Assembly: GCA_023415935.1 (NCBI GenBank)
Contig: JAEZIX010000058.1
Location: 1-64,000, forward strand
Reading direction: 5' to 3'
Length of the DNA: 64,000 bases
Origin: Cyanobacteria bacterium OH_CDB_20
GTDB taxonomy: Bacteria > Cyanobacteriota > Vampirovibrionia > Gastranaerophilales > Gastranaerophilaceae
The notes beneath the pieces are model-generated. The model did no database searches. It had not been told where the DNA came from and was given only the letters and a program-made list of their open reading frames with translations. Within the stretch, counting starts at the first letter, position 1, and each line of letters opens with the position of its first letter. This document shows, piece by piece, positions 27,477 through 37,175 of this stretch. Position numbers and translations under genes: made by a program.

Positions 27477-27950
27477 TTATGCAAGAAATACCTTTCTTGT
27501 TTTAATATCAGATGCAATTCCTTCGAGTTCAGAAAGTGCCGTATTATAGAGCCTTGAAGACCATTCTTGACCATTAATACATTCTGATTTGTATTCACTG
27601 TATTTTGCAAGCTCAATTATAAATCTATTAATAATTTCAGGGTCTTTTAAAACTGTTTTAACAAAGGCTTCACTTTGTCTATTTGAGTTTTCAAGAGAAT
27701 TCACTGGAAAAATATTATCAATTCCGTCTAATTGAAACCCTTTTTGTTTCATTTTTTGGACTTTAAAAGAGTTAATTGCAGAGCGAGGGATGAGATGTTC
27801 AATAGAAGGAGGATTATCAGGCCCAAATTTTTCCCCTGAATATATATCCTGCCAGCCATTTTTGACCGCTGCTTTTTTCATATCCTTCATCACAATTAGT
27901 TGATGTGCGGTATATTCATTCTTTCTTGATTTTCCAAAAGACACTATCAT
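27477..27950 (-). CDS. HNH-endonuclease-like protein beginning MIVSFG
   Basis: 157 residues. The layout YSGEKF (37-42), IEHLIPRS (50-57) and DNIFPVNSLENSNRQ (78-92) matches the His-Asn-His nuclease fold, where E/H51-52 and the Asn-rich loop bind the metal. The expected CxxC zinc knuckle is absent. It begins MIVSFGKSRK, the same VSFG string that occurs in the 931-residue protein immediately upstream, whose stop is 20 nt away. The pair is thus probably co-transcribed. No methylase or other restriction gene is nearby. Nuclease activity is inferred. Confidence 0.7.
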   Translation of the reverse strand: MIVSFGKSRKNEYTAHQLIVMKDMKKAAVKNGWQDIYSGEKFGPDNPPSIEHLIPRSAINSFKVQKMKQKGFQLDGIDNIFPVNSLENSNRQSEAFVKTVLKDPEIINRFIIELAKYSEYKSECINGQEWSSRLYNTALSELEGIASDIKTRKVFLA

Positions 27951-27970
27951 AAATATTCGTATGGCCCAAG

Positions 27971-30766
27971 CTAAGCCATATTCTTGCCCCCTTCTAGTAA
28001 AAATCTATTTACTTTTTCAGAATGTTCGATAAAATCCTTGAATAATTCTAATTTTATTTCTTCTTTTTTATCTTTACTCAAGCCCAAAAGCTCAAGGTAA
28101 ATTTTAATATTGTAATATTTTTGATTAAAGTCATCTGTTACTTTTTGAACAAATTCTTGTGATTCTTTAGGTAATGAATCTATATATTCAGGTGAAAGCC
28201 CAAAAGTATCTGATACAAAGTCATTTTCTTCACTAAGCATATCATATAAGCCAGAAATACCAGTAAGATCAGGCATTCTTAATAACCTTGCACCACCTTG
28301 CATTACAACATCGCCAACAGATTTTTTGCCCGAATAAACATCAGAACACGCTTCAACACAAGTATCAAGATTATAATCAAATACGGAGTCATTATTTGTA
28401 GCAGCATAAAGAGTACAACGCAATATGAAAGCCATATATTCATCTGCAACATTTGAGTCAATCATCTTTTCATAGTTAGCATCAGGATCATCGACAAATC
28501 GTATTATAGTGTCATCAACTTTTCTTTGAGCATATGCTTCTGGAAGAAAAGGATATTTTTTAAGCAGTTTATCAACGCCTTTTCTAATATTCGAATTGGT
28601 AGTAGAGTCAAGCAATAACTGACCCAATTCAGGATCTTCAACTTTTTCCATAAAGTTGTTTTGAATATGAGAAATTGCATCAAGACCAAGAGTTGTTTCT
28701 GGATCCATAAATTTCTTAATTAAAAATCCAAAGCGTTTTATATAAGCAACTGCATCATCGTATAGAGGATTATCTTTTGAAATATTAAGGTTATCAATTA
28801 TTTGATTCAAATCTTTTTCACTAAGAGGTCGTGAATAATCATTGTATAGCTTATCAATCTTCTTTACGTTTATATCACCTGCAATTTTGATTGTATGTTT
28901 TTGTTGCCTGTTTTCAGTACCCATTTCTAATGGTCTGTGCTTTTCCTTGAGCGCAGTTGCAATAATACTTACAAGTTGACTATACCTTAATGTAAAAACA
29001 TCTGAAGAGCCTGTAGCATCATACAATACTTCTGCTAATGCCTGACGCATAGCAGCTTTTTCCGTAAAAATGCTTCCGTCGTATGACTCTAGTTTGTTTA
29101 TAGAATCAGGTGATAGTCTTTTTATTTCTCCTTTAAGAGCTCTGCTCCACTCTGAAACAACATTGTCATCGAGAACCTCAACGTCTTTCAAATATGCTTG
29201 TAGAAACCCTTTTGGTAAAAAGCTGTATGTTTGAGTATACAGTCTTGCAAACTCTTTAAAAACGGGTGATTTTGTATCATTAAATTTTTTGCTTCTTACT
29301 TCTTGTTTAGCAGCACTTTGTGCATCTAGTATTTCTTGTCTTAAAGCATCAAAAGTGCCATTTTGGAAAGCTTTTGAAACTTTTTCGTATGAAGCTGATA
29401 TCTCCTTGCCTAGCTTTTCTGAATGCTGAGGATTTACAGCCCAAAACTCTTTCATTACTTTGCTTTGAGCTTCTGAATATTCTTGTGTACGGTACATCAA
29501 ACCTTCAGGTCTATATAAATTTTTAGCCTTTAAAAATGCTGATAAGTCTTTTCTGATTTCAGGAGAATTATTCCACGCATCAATCATCGCGACCTTTTGT
29601 TTTTCAGACCCGATAAACATTTTGGATATATAGTCTGTTTTTTCTTCAGGTGAAAAAGAAGACCACATATCAATCATTCTTAATGATTTTTTCTCAGATA
29701 TCTCAGCAAGTTCATCAGGTGTTAAAGATGCTTTGTATGCTTCAAGATTAAGAGTTGCCCATTCTACAAATAAAGGATCATCAGATAAGGATGTTTTTAT
29801 CTTAGGTGTTCTTTCAGCAGCAACAGGCTGTTTTTCAGTTTCTGAATCATTTGACATTGGCTTTTCTGAAGGTTTTGAAGATGTTGGCTTCTTTGCTTTT
29901 TCATACAACTTTAAAAATGCCACTTCTGATGATTTTTCAGAAAGAAGAGCTTTTTTATCTTCATCAGAAAGCTCCGACCACCATCTTTCAATATTTTTAA
30001 GTGATTTTGAATTTCTTTCGGTACGTTGTTCAGGAGTTAAATTTTTATAAAAATCAGAAAGGCTCTTAGAGAGTTTTTCGCCAATTTTGTCCGAATAACC
30101 TTCTTGCGTGTATCTTAAAGAGGTAAGATATGAAGTATCCGGATACTTAATTCCCAAGGCATCAAGCGTTGAGTAGCCTACGTATTTTTTATCTTCTTTT
30201 CTAAAGAAGTCATCTAAATCTTTGTCTAAATCTTCATTAATATCAGCTAATGTTTTATTTTCAAGAAAGATTTTCTTAACAAGATAAACTGTTAAATCAT
30301 CTCCTGTTTTAACGGGTGGCGTTGACTCATCATTAAAAACATCTCGCATCACATTAATATCATGAATCAAGCCAACTCTAGCTTTTGACTCACTTGTTGA
30401 AATTAAATTTTGAAACAAAGGTTCATCAGGGAAAACATCTTTTATTTCTTCAACACTACCGGCAAGATCAAGCATAGAAAATGCTTCTCTATGAGCTTCT
30501 AAAGGGGAAAGCGGAGCATCATCTGCCAACGTCTTTATATAATCAGAAACAGTTTTTGGCATAACCTCAGCATTAGCATCAAAAAATCTATTAAGGCCCT
30601 TATCAACCCTTGCACCAAAAGAGACTAAAAACGTTTTGCTGAATGGGATAGGATATTTATTATACTCATATTTATTTATGCTTGTTTCAGGCTTATTTTC
30701 TTCTTTTTGAAAGAATACAGGCTTTTTAGCATCCAAGCTGTATGAACTCAACGGAATAATTTTCAT
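27971..30766 (-). CDS. Large unknown protein with MKIIPL start and Trp-containing repeats
   Basis: 931 residues from the ATG at 30766; a GTG at 30778 would add four residues. I prefer ATG because the result (MKIIPLSSYS) matches the starts of two other proteins here. LVSFGA follows at about 47-52. The region about 225-470 has several helical units with a recurring (M/I)xxxW followed by Ser/Pro-Glu and basic residues (ERWWSELSDEDKK, DMWSSFSPEEKT, DAWNNSPE, EFWAVNPQ). The remainder is helical and charged. No signal peptide and no known domain. It heads a probable operon with the HNH-like gene. Confidence 0.75.
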   Translation of the reverse strand: MKIIPLSSYSLDAKKPVFFQKEENKPETSINKYEYNKYPIPFSKTFLVSFGARVDKGLNRFFDANAEVMPKTVSDYIKTLADDAPLSPLEAHREAFSMLDLAGSVEEIKDVFPDEPLFQNLISTSESKARVGLIHDINVMRDVFNDESTPPVKTGDDLTVYLVKKIFLENKTLADINEDLDKDLDDFFRKEDKKYVGYSTLDALGIKYPDTSYLTSLRYTQEGYSDKIGEKLSKSLSDFYKNLTPEQRTERNSKSLKNIERWWSELSDEDKKALLSEKSSEVAFLKLYEKAKKPTSSKPSEKPMSNDSETEKQPVAAERTPKIKTSLSDDPLFVEWATLNLEAYKASLTPDELAEISEKKSLRMIDMWSSFSPEEKTDYISKMFIGSEKQKVAMIDAWNNSPEIRKDLSAFLKAKNLYRPEGLMYRTQEYSEAQSKVMKEFWAVNPQHSEKLGKEISASYEKVSKAFQNGTFDALRQEILDAQSAAKQEVRSKKFNDTKSPVFKEFARLYTQTYSFLPKGFLQAYLKDVEVLDDNVVSEWSRALKGEIKRLSPDSINKLESYDGSIFTEKAAMRQALAEVLYDATGSSDVFTLRYSQLVSIIATALKEKHRPLEMGTENRQQKHTIKIAGDINVKKIDKLYNDYSRPLSEKDLNQIIDNLNISKDNPLYDDAVAYIKRFGFLIKKFMDPETTLGLDAISHIQNNFMEKVEDPELGQLLLDSTTNSNIRKGVDKLLKKYPFLPEAYAQRKVDDTIIRFVDDPDANYEKMIDSNVADEYMAFILRCTLYAATNNDSVFDYNLDTCVEACSDVYSGKKSVGDVVMQGGARLLRMPDLTGISGLYDMLSEENDFVSDTFGLSPEYIDSLPKESQEFVQKVTDDFNQKYYNIKIYLELLGLSKDKKEEIKLELFKDFIEHSEKVNRFLLEGGKNMA

Positions 30767-30852
30767 TTGTGCACTCACTAATTAATTTATTTAATCATTT
30801 GAAGTTGTAAAAACACGCAAAATTGCTAAAAAAGATTAATCAGTTAACAAAA

Positions 30853-32178
30853 CTATAATGTTTCGCCAGAAAATTCTAAAGATTCTTTATTAACTTCTCT
30901 TAAAAGATCAATCCAGCCTTTATAATAGTCAGTGAGGGCATATGTATATCCAAGCATTAAACTTTTGTAAGTCTGTTTCATTACTATAAGCGACGTCAAA
31001 TCTGCTTTGCCTTCCTCGTAGTTTTTCTTTGCAAGGTTAATCATACTATTTGAACTTTTAATCATCTTGTCATCATAAAAATTCAAATTAACTTTGGCGG
31101 TTACAAACTTTTCGTACGCATTTGAAAAATCCAAATATGCTTTATTTCTTACAGAATTATATCTTGTTTGCGCTTGTTCAACTTGCATCTTAGCATTTTG
31201 AATCTCAGGAGAATAATTGTAAAAAACAGGTATATTAACAAGAGCAACGCCTAGATAAGCACCGTGTTTAAAATACTCATATTCAGTTTGATAAAGATTT
31301 TGGAAGGAATACCCTGCACCAATTTCAAAATCAGGAATTTTTTTCCTTACAACAACAACCAAATTTTTATTCGCAGATTCTAACTGTTGTTTTGCAATTT
31401 TGATATCAAATCTATTATCAATAATTTTGTCTACAATATCTTCAAACTTTGGCAAATCTTGCTTTGGATCAATCGTTAACATATCTGAAAAACTGTTTTT
31501 GTCGCTGAACAAATCATCTTCAGTATCATAAACAACTTTTCCAAGACTATCAGCATTTATTGCTTTATTAAAGTCTAGAATTTCTCTTCTAACTTCAATT
31601 TTAGCACTATTAACCTGTGTATAAAGTTGATTTCTGGCAATTTCTGCTTGAATAACATCCATTTGTGATGAAGAATCCTGTTTTACACGTTTTTTCGCTA
31701 ACGTCAAAAGCTCATCTTGAAGTTTTAGTTGTTGCTCATATGTATCAAGTACAGATTTTGCAGATATCAGCGCGATATATGCCTGTCTGACATCCATCGT
31801 TGTGTTAAATTCTTGTTGATTAAGCGTCAAAGACTGAGCCTTATATTCAGATTGCGCAAGATTTTTTCTGGCTCCTCTTTTTAATATTTCAAACTCAGCA
31901 CTCATACCTACTTGATCGGGATTTCCTCTTCCGGCTTGACCGAAATTCTTAAAAAATTCGATATTAGGATTAAGCATACTTCCCGCAACTTTTATATTAT
32001 TTTTTGCAATTTTTACATCATATTTAGCTGCATGAATATCCATATTCTTTTCAAGTGCAATATTTACGGCATTTTTCATGTCAACTTTGACAATTTCCTG
32101 CGCTCTTACAGAATACGAAGATAAAAATAACGCTATGCAAAATAGTAAAACGAACTTTTTCAATGTATAATCCACCAT
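30853..32178 (-). CDS. TolC-family outer-membrane efflux protein
   Basis: 441 residues. A signal peptide (to about residue 27, FLSSYSVRAQ) is followed by two OEP repeats rich in long helices (NIALEKNMDIHAA; ARNQLYTQVNSAK; second repeat with ALVNIPVFYNYSPEIQNAKMQVEQAQ). These form a trimeric beta-barrel with a periplasmic tunnel for drug efflux or type I secretion. No membrane-fusion or ABC/RND partner adjoins it. Start ATG 32178 (an in-frame TTG lies just before). There is no ribosome site, and TATAAT at 32190-32195 is only 11 nt upstream, so the leader is very short. Confidence 0.9.
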   Translation of the reverse strand: MVDYTLKKFVLLFCIALFLSSYSVRAQEIVKVDMKNAVNIALEKNMDIHAAKYDVKIAKNNIKVAGSMLNPNIEFFKNFGQAGRGNPDQVGMSAEFEILKRGARKNLAQSEYKAQSLTLNQQEFNTTMDVRQAYIALISAKSVLDTYEQQLKLQDELLTLAKKRVKQDSSSQMDVIQAEIARNQLYTQVNSAKIEVRREILDFNKAINADSLGKVVYDTEDDLFSDKNSFSDMLTIDPKQDLPKFEDIVDKIIDNRFDIKIAKQQLESANKNLVVVVRKKIPDFEIGAGYSFQNLYQTEYEYFKHGAYLGVALVNIPVFYNYSPEIQNAKMQVEQAQTRYNSVRNKAYLDFSNAYEKFVTAKVNLNFYDDKMIKSSNSMINLAKKNYEEGKADLTSLIVMKQTYKSLMLGYTYALTDYYKGWIDLLREVNKESLEFSGETL

Positions 32179-32238
32179 CAATCAATTTAATTATACCATC
32201 AACATAAAATTAGTTAATACACTAAATTTATTAAGAAC

Positions 32239-32266
32239 TTGAATTAAAAATTATAATGTGTATATT
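32239..32266 (+). promoter_or_regulatory. Promoter of ilvA-ridA
   Basis: TTGAAT (32239-32244), 16-bp spacer, TATATT (32261-32266). It lies 27 bp upstream of ilvA in the divergent gap with tolC. Confidence 0.6.
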
Positions 32267-32293
32267 AAAATATGACACTACTGGAGCAAAAAA

Positions 32294-33532
32294 ATGTTAT
32301 CAATAAACAAAGTATATGAAGCAAAAGAAAAATTGAAAAATATCTGCATAAAAACAGATTTAATTGAAACAAAAAACATATCAGATTGTGCAGAAGTCTA
32401 TTTAAAGGCAGAAAACCTACAAATAACCGGAGCTTTTAAGTTAAGAGGGGCATATTATAAAATGTCAACTTTCTCTGACGAGCAAAAGAAAAAAGGTGTA
32501 ATTGCTTGTTCAGCTGGAAATCACGCACAAGGTGTTGCTCTTTCTGCAATGAGGAATGGGGTTAAAGCAACAATTTTTATCCCAAGTACAGCCCCTATTT
32601 CAAAAATTGAAGCAACAAAATCGTATGGCGCAGATGTTAAACTTATTGACGGTGTTTATGATGATGCATACAATGCTGCAATTGAGTTTCAAAAAGAAAC
32701 AGGTGGAGAATTTATACATCCATTCGACGACCTTGATATCATTGCAGGACAAGGAACAATAGGTTTAGAATTAATAGAACAACTTCCTAATATTGATGCG
32801 GTTGTAGTTCCTATCGGAGGAGGCGGTCTCATTGCAGGTATTGCTTACGCAATAAAAACTCTTAAACCAAACTGCAAAGTATACGGCGTGCAGGCTCTAG
32901 GCGCAGGAAGTATGTATAATTCTTTTATAAATGACAGATTAACAGCTCTTCCTACCGTTTCAACATTTGCAGATGGTACTGCTGTTAAACTTCCTGGAAC
33001 ATATACATTTGAAATGTGCAAAAAATATGTAGATGAAATAGTAACAGTTACAGATGATGAAATTGCAACAGCAATTTTAACACTTATGGAAAATCAAAAA
33101 CTTGTAGCAGAAGGTGCTGGGGCATTGAGCATTGCTGCGGTTATGTTTAATAAACTACCAATAAAAGGTAAAAAAGTAGCCTGTATCGTATCGGGTGGAA
33201 ATATTGATGTAAGTATACTTTCAAAAGTAATAAGCAGGGGACTTCTTAAAACAGGTAGAATTGCTGAATTGACGATTGAACTTTTAGACAAACCGGGTCA
33301 ACTTAAAGAAGTTTCTACAATTATTGCAGACCACCACGCAAATGTAATAAGAGTCCAGCATAAGCAGGGTGGAGCAAATACTGACATAAATGGCTGCTAT
33401 CTGAGAGTAAGTCTTGAAACGAGAAACCACAATCATGTCGAAGAAATCAGAAATTCATTAATAAAAGCAGGGTACAAACTGCTTAAAAATGAGAAAGGAT
33501 ATAACAATGAACAAAATAATATACAATCCTAA
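32294..33532 (+). CDS. ilvA: Threonine ammonia-lyase (threonine deaminase) with ACT domain
   Basis: 412 residues. PLP-dependent conversion of threonine to 2-oxobutanoate, the first step to isoleucine. Visible: the PLP lysine context ENLQITGAFKLRGA (about 38-51), SAGNHAQG, the PLP-phosphate loop PIGGGGLIAG and a C-terminal ACT domain (about 325-400, LTIELLDKPGQLKE). Size and single ACT match the short TdcB/YbgE-like form rather than the 500-residue E. coli IlvA, so it could be catabolic. GGAG precedes ATG. ridA starts inside its last codons. Confidence 0.92.
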   Translation: MLSINKVYEAKEKLKNICIKTDLIETKNISDCAEVYLKAENLQITGAFKLRGAYYKMSTFSDEQKKKGVIACSAGNHAQGVALSAMRNGVKATIFIPSTAPISKIEATKSYGADVKLIDGVYDDAYNAAIEFQKETGGEFIHPFDDLDIIAGQGTIGLELIEQLPNIDAVVVPIGGGGLIAGIAYAIKTLKPNCKVYGVQALGAGSMYNSFINDRLTALPTVSTFADGTAVKLPGTYTFEMCKKYVDEIVTVTDDEIATAILTLMENQKLVAEGAGALSIAAVMFNKLPIKGKKVACIVSGGNIDVSILSKVISRGLLKTGRIAELTIELLDKPGQLKEVSTIIADHHANVIRVQHKQGGANTDINGCYLRVSLETRNHNHVEEIRNSLIKAGYKLLKNEKGYNNEQNNIQS

Positions 33533-33899
33533 AGCGCCAGAGCCAATAGGACCATATTCACAAGCCTATATTGCAGAAAACACACTCTATACCTCCGGGC
33601 AAATTGCATTGGATGGTGAAACCGGTAACTTTCTTGGTGGAACTATTGAAGAACAAACTGAGATTGTTATTGCTAATATATCTAAAATACTTGATGCCGC
33701 AGAGTTTTCATTCCATGAAGTTGTAAAAACGACTTGTTTTCTAGCTGATATGGCTGATTTTGCAAAATTTAACAGCGTTTACGAAAAATATTTCACTTCA
33801 AAACCTGCCCGCTCTTGCGTTGCAGTAAAAGAACTTCCGAAAGGAGCCCTTGTTGAAGTCGAAGTAATAGCAGTAAAACACCAACCGCTATTAACATAA
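33507..33899 (+). CDS. ridA: RidA family enamine/imine deaminase
   Basis: 130 residues, the normal family length. RidA hydrolyses the reactive enamine/imine that threonine and serine dehydratases release. Motifs: PIGPYSQA, YTSGQIALD, the active-site Arg in PARSCVAVKELPKGALVEVEVIA. Start set at 33507 because AAAGGAT lies 6-8 nt upstream; an in-frame ATG at 33489 has no site. It overlaps ilvA by 26 bp, so the enzyme and its detoxifier are translated together. Confidence 0.93.
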   Translation: MNKIIYNPKAPEPIGPYSQAYIAENTLYTSGQIALDGETGNFLGGTIEEQTEIVIANISKILDAAEFSFHEVVKTTCFLADMADFAKFNSVYEKYFTSKPARSCVAVKELPKGALVEVEVIAVKHQPLLT

Positions 33900-33910
33900 G
33901 ATAAAGTTTA

Positions 33911-33937
33911 AAAAGCCCCGATAAGGGGCTTTTTTTA
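33911..33937. terminator. Bidirectional terminator between ridA and carB
   Basis: AAAAGCCCC-loop-GGGGCTTTTTTT, with GC-rich stem and T-tracts in both directions, serving ridA (+) and the long pyr operon (-), whose last stop is 5 bp away. Confidence 0.92.
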
Positions 33938-33941
33938 TTGC

Positions 33942-36900
33942 TTAAACGTGATTTTTTTGCCTGCGGTAGTTGTAAATACAGTCATAAGATAACTTTTTAT
34001 CTGCAATATAAGATTTTAATGCATATAAGTAAGCCTTCGCCGTATCAACCGATGTAAAGCAAGGAGTTGAATACATCTCAGCTATCGTTCTAATTAAAAA
34101 CCCTCTATTTAAAGAGCCTGTTCTATCTGATTTTTCGTTTGTCGTCGGTGTATTGATAATAAAACTGAGCTTTTTGAGCTTTACACTTTCTTGAATTTTT
34201 TCTAAATCAAAACTTTCAATTTCTTTTGAAGCTATACCAAAATTCTTCAAGAAATTGTGCGTACCAGTAGTAGCAACAACCCTGAAGTTTAAATCAGACA
34301 ATGCTCTCGCTATTTCAACTGCCGCAAAAGATTTATCATTCTCATTTAATGAAAGAAGCACGTTTCCTCTGTAAGAAGGGAACTTGTAACCAGCTGCCAA
34401 AAAGCCTTTTATTAGAGCTTTATCATAGCTTGTATCAACTCCTAAAACCTCACCTGTAGATTTCATTTCAGGCGCAAGAGCAGGATCAATACGGTTTAAC
34501 TTTTGGAATGAGAATATTGGAACTTTGACACAAACCAAATCAGTTGTATTGTAAAGTCCAACACCGTATCCTTGAGATTTTAAAGTTGCACCAAGCGAGA
34601 TATTGACTGCAATATCCACCATTGGAATCCCAGTAACTTTGCTCATTATTGGAACTGTCCTTGAAGCTCTAGGGTTAACCTCAATAACGTAAACAACATC
34701 ATCTTTCAGAACAAATTGAATATTCATCAAACCTTTGATATTTAAGGCTTTTGCAAGTTTTGCAGAATATTCTTTTAAAGTTTCAATGACTTCTGGCTTA
34801 ACTTTTTGAGTAGGGTAAATCGCCATAGAATCGCCTGAATGGACCCCAGCTCTTTCAATATGTTCCGTAATACCAGGGATTAATATATCTTCCCCATCTG
34901 AAATCGCATCTAGTTCTACTTCTTTACCTGCAATGTACTGGTCTATAAGAATCGGGTGCTCGTCTGAGAATTTTTGTGCTGAATGGAAGTAAGTAAGCAT
35001 CTCATCAATGTTATAGACAACCTGCATACCACGCCCGCCAATAACATAAGACGGTCTTACAAGAAGAGGGAAACCAAGTTCTTTTGATGCATTAATAGCT
35101 TCTTCTTCAGTTGTAACAGCACATCCTTTTGGTTGAGGAATTTCAAGCTCTCTCAACAATTTTTCGAAAACTTTCCTGTCTTCTGCTTTATTTATTGATT
35201 CAAGACTTGTTCCTAAAATTTTAATACCTCTAGCAGAAAGCCCTTCAGCAAGGTTGATAGCCGTCTGACCGCCAAACTGAACCATCACACCAACCGGGTT
35301 TTCAGCTTTTATAACATTCATAATATATTCGACATTCATCGGTTCAAAATAAAGCCTATCTGCGATATCAAAATCGGTTGAAAGTGTTTCAGGATTTGAA
35401 TTTACAATAATTGATTCATAATTATTGTTTTTTATAGCCCAAGCCGCATGTACAGAGCAATAATCAAACTCAATTCCTTGTCCTATACGAATAGGTCCAG
35501 AGCCAAGCACTAGAATACTTTCTTTTTCAGATTTAGTTGTTTCTGTTTTTTCATTGTATGTTGAGTAATAATAAGGTGTTTTAGCCTTAAACTCACCAGC
35601 ACAAGTATCTACAACTCTAAAAGCAGCTTCAACTTCCCAATCTGAAGCCATTTTTGTTATGTCTTCAAGTTTATTTCTTGTTAATTCAGCTATCTCTGAA
35701 TCTAAAAATCCTTTTTCCTTAGCTTCAAGATAAAGTTCTTTAGTTAATTTAGCATTTCTGAGCCTTAACTCGAATTGAACCAGATTATTTATCTTAGCGA
35801 TAAACCATTTATCTATTTTTGTAATATCACATATTTCTTTTATTGTTATGCCGCGAGAAAGTGCTGCTGCTACTCTAAAGATTCTCCTATCGTCTTGAAC
35901 GTTTAAAAGAACTTTAAGTTCATCTGGAGAAATTGAATCATATTTTTTTCTAACAAGTCCTACATTGCTATCCTCAGTTGAAACAATAGCTTTTTTGAAA
36001 GAACTCTCAAAAGTTCTGCCAATAGCCATAACTTCTCCGGTTGCTTTCATCTTGGTACCTAAAAGTCTGTCGCCTGTTTTGAACTTGTCAAACGGCCATT
36101 TAGGGATTTTAGTTATGACATAATCTATTGAAGGCTCAAATGCAGCTACTGTTTTTTGTGTAATAGCATTTTTAAGCTCGTGAAGCTGGTATCCGATGGC
36201 TATTTTTGTTGTAATACGGGCGATTGGATACCCCGTTGCCTTTGATGCAAGCGCTGATGAGCGGCTAACTCTCGGATTTACTTCAATGACGTAGTATTGA
36301 TTGCTTTCTGTATCAAGAGCAAACTGAACGTTGCAGCCGCCTTCTATCTTTAATGCTCTTATGATTTTCAAAGCAGAGGTTCTAAGCATTTGCGTTTCTT
36401 TATTTGTAAGAGTTTGACACGGTGCAACAACAATACTGTCACCGGTATGAACTCCAATAGGATCGATATTTTCCATATTACAGATTGTTATACAGGTTCC
36501 GTTTGAATCTCGCATAACTTCATACTCAATTTCCTTAAAACCAGCAATCGATTTTTCAATAAGAACCTGACAAATAGGGCTTCTTTGGAGTCCAAGCTGG
36601 ACAATTTCATCGAATTCTTTTTGATTAGTAGCAATTCCACCGCCAAAACCGCCAAGAGTAAAAGCAGGTCTTATTATTAAAGGAAAACCTATAAAATCTG
36701 CAAACTTTTGCGCATCTTCAAGATTAGATACAGTTTGACTCTCTGGAACAGGTTCACCTATTTCATTCATAAGATTTTTAAAAAGTTCTCTATCTTCAGC
36801 ATTTTTAATTGCATCAATTTTAGTCCCTAAAAGCTGCAAATTATATTTTTCCAAAATACCTTGCTCATGAAGATTCATAGCTAGATTTAATCCTGTTTGC

Positions 36901-37175
36901 CCTCCAAGGCTAGCGATTAAACCATCAGGATTTTCTTTTTCTATAATTCTCTCCAAGGCTTCGACCGTCAAAGGCTCAATATAGACTTTATCAGCAATTG
37001 TCTCGTCAGTCATAATCGTTGCAGGATTAGAGTTTACAAGAACTATTTCAATTCCTTCTTCTTTTAAAGCTCTACATGCCTGCACGCCCGCGTAGTCAAA
37101 CTCAGCCGCTTGTCCTATAACTATAGGTCCTGAGCCAATAACCAAAACTTTTTTTATATTTAAATTCTTTGGCAT
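33942..37175 (-). CDS. carB: Carbamoyl-phosphate synthase large subunit
   Basis: 1077 residues, the usual length. Two homologous ATP-grasp halves: the first begins KVLVIGSGPIVIGQAAEFDYAG, the second SILVLGSGPIRIGQGIEFDYCS. A C-terminal allosteric MGS domain follows (VATTGTHNFLKNFGI). With CarA it makes carbamoyl phosphate from bicarbonate, ammonia and 2 ATP. Start placed at 37175, where GAGGA is 6-8 nt upstream; starting further up would add nine residues inside carA. It overlaps carA by 16 bp and is last in the operon. Confidence 0.97.
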   Translation of the reverse strand: MPKNLNIKKVLVIGSGPIVIGQAAEFDYAGVQACRALKEEGIEIVLVNSNPATIMTDETIADKVYIEPLTVEALERIIEKENPDGLIASLGGQTGLNLAMNLHEQGILEKYNLQLLGTKIDAIKNAEDRELFKNLMNEIGEPVPESQTVSNLEDAQKFADFIGFPLIIRPAFTLGGFGGGIATNQKEFDEIVQLGLQRSPICQVLIEKSIAGFKEIEYEVMRDSNGTCITICNMENIDPIGVHTGDSIVVAPCQTLTNKETQMLRTSALKIIRALKIEGGCNVQFALDTESNQYYVIEVNPRVSRSSALASKATGYPIARITTKIAIGYQLHELKNAITQKTVAAFEPSIDYVITKIPKWPFDKFKTGDRLLGTKMKATGEVMAIGRTFESSFKKAIVSTEDSNVGLVRKKYDSISPDELKVLLNVQDDRRIFRVAAALSRGITIKEICDITKIDKWFIAKINNLVQFELRLRNAKLTKELYLEAKEKGFLDSEIAELTRNKLEDITKMASDWEVEAAFRVVDTCAGEFKAKTPYYYSTYNEKTETTKSEKESILVLGSGPIRIGQGIEFDYCSVHAAWAIKNNNYESIIVNSNPETLSTDFDIADRLYFEPMNVEYIMNVIKAENPVGVMVQFGGQTAINLAEGLSARGIKILGTSLESINKAEDRKVFEKLLRELEIPQPKGCAVTTEEEAINASKELGFPLLVRPSYVIGGRGMQVVYNIDEMLTYFHSAQKFSDEHPILIDQYIAGKEVELDAISDGEDILIPGITEHIERAGVHSGDSMAIYPTQKVKPEVIETLKEYSAKLAKALNIKGLMNIQFVLKDDVVYVIEVNPRASRTVPIMSKVTGIPMVDIAVNISLGATLKSQGYGVGLYNTTDLVCVKVPIFSFQKLNRIDPALAPEMKSTGEVLGVDTSYDKALIKGFLAAGYKFPSYRGNVLLSLNENDKSFAAVEIARALSDLNFRVVATTGTHNFLKNFGIASKEIESFDLEKIQESVKLKKLSFIINTPTTNEKSDRTGSLNRGFLIRTIAEMYSTPCFTSVDTAKAYLYALKSYIADKKLSYDCIYNYRRQKNHV

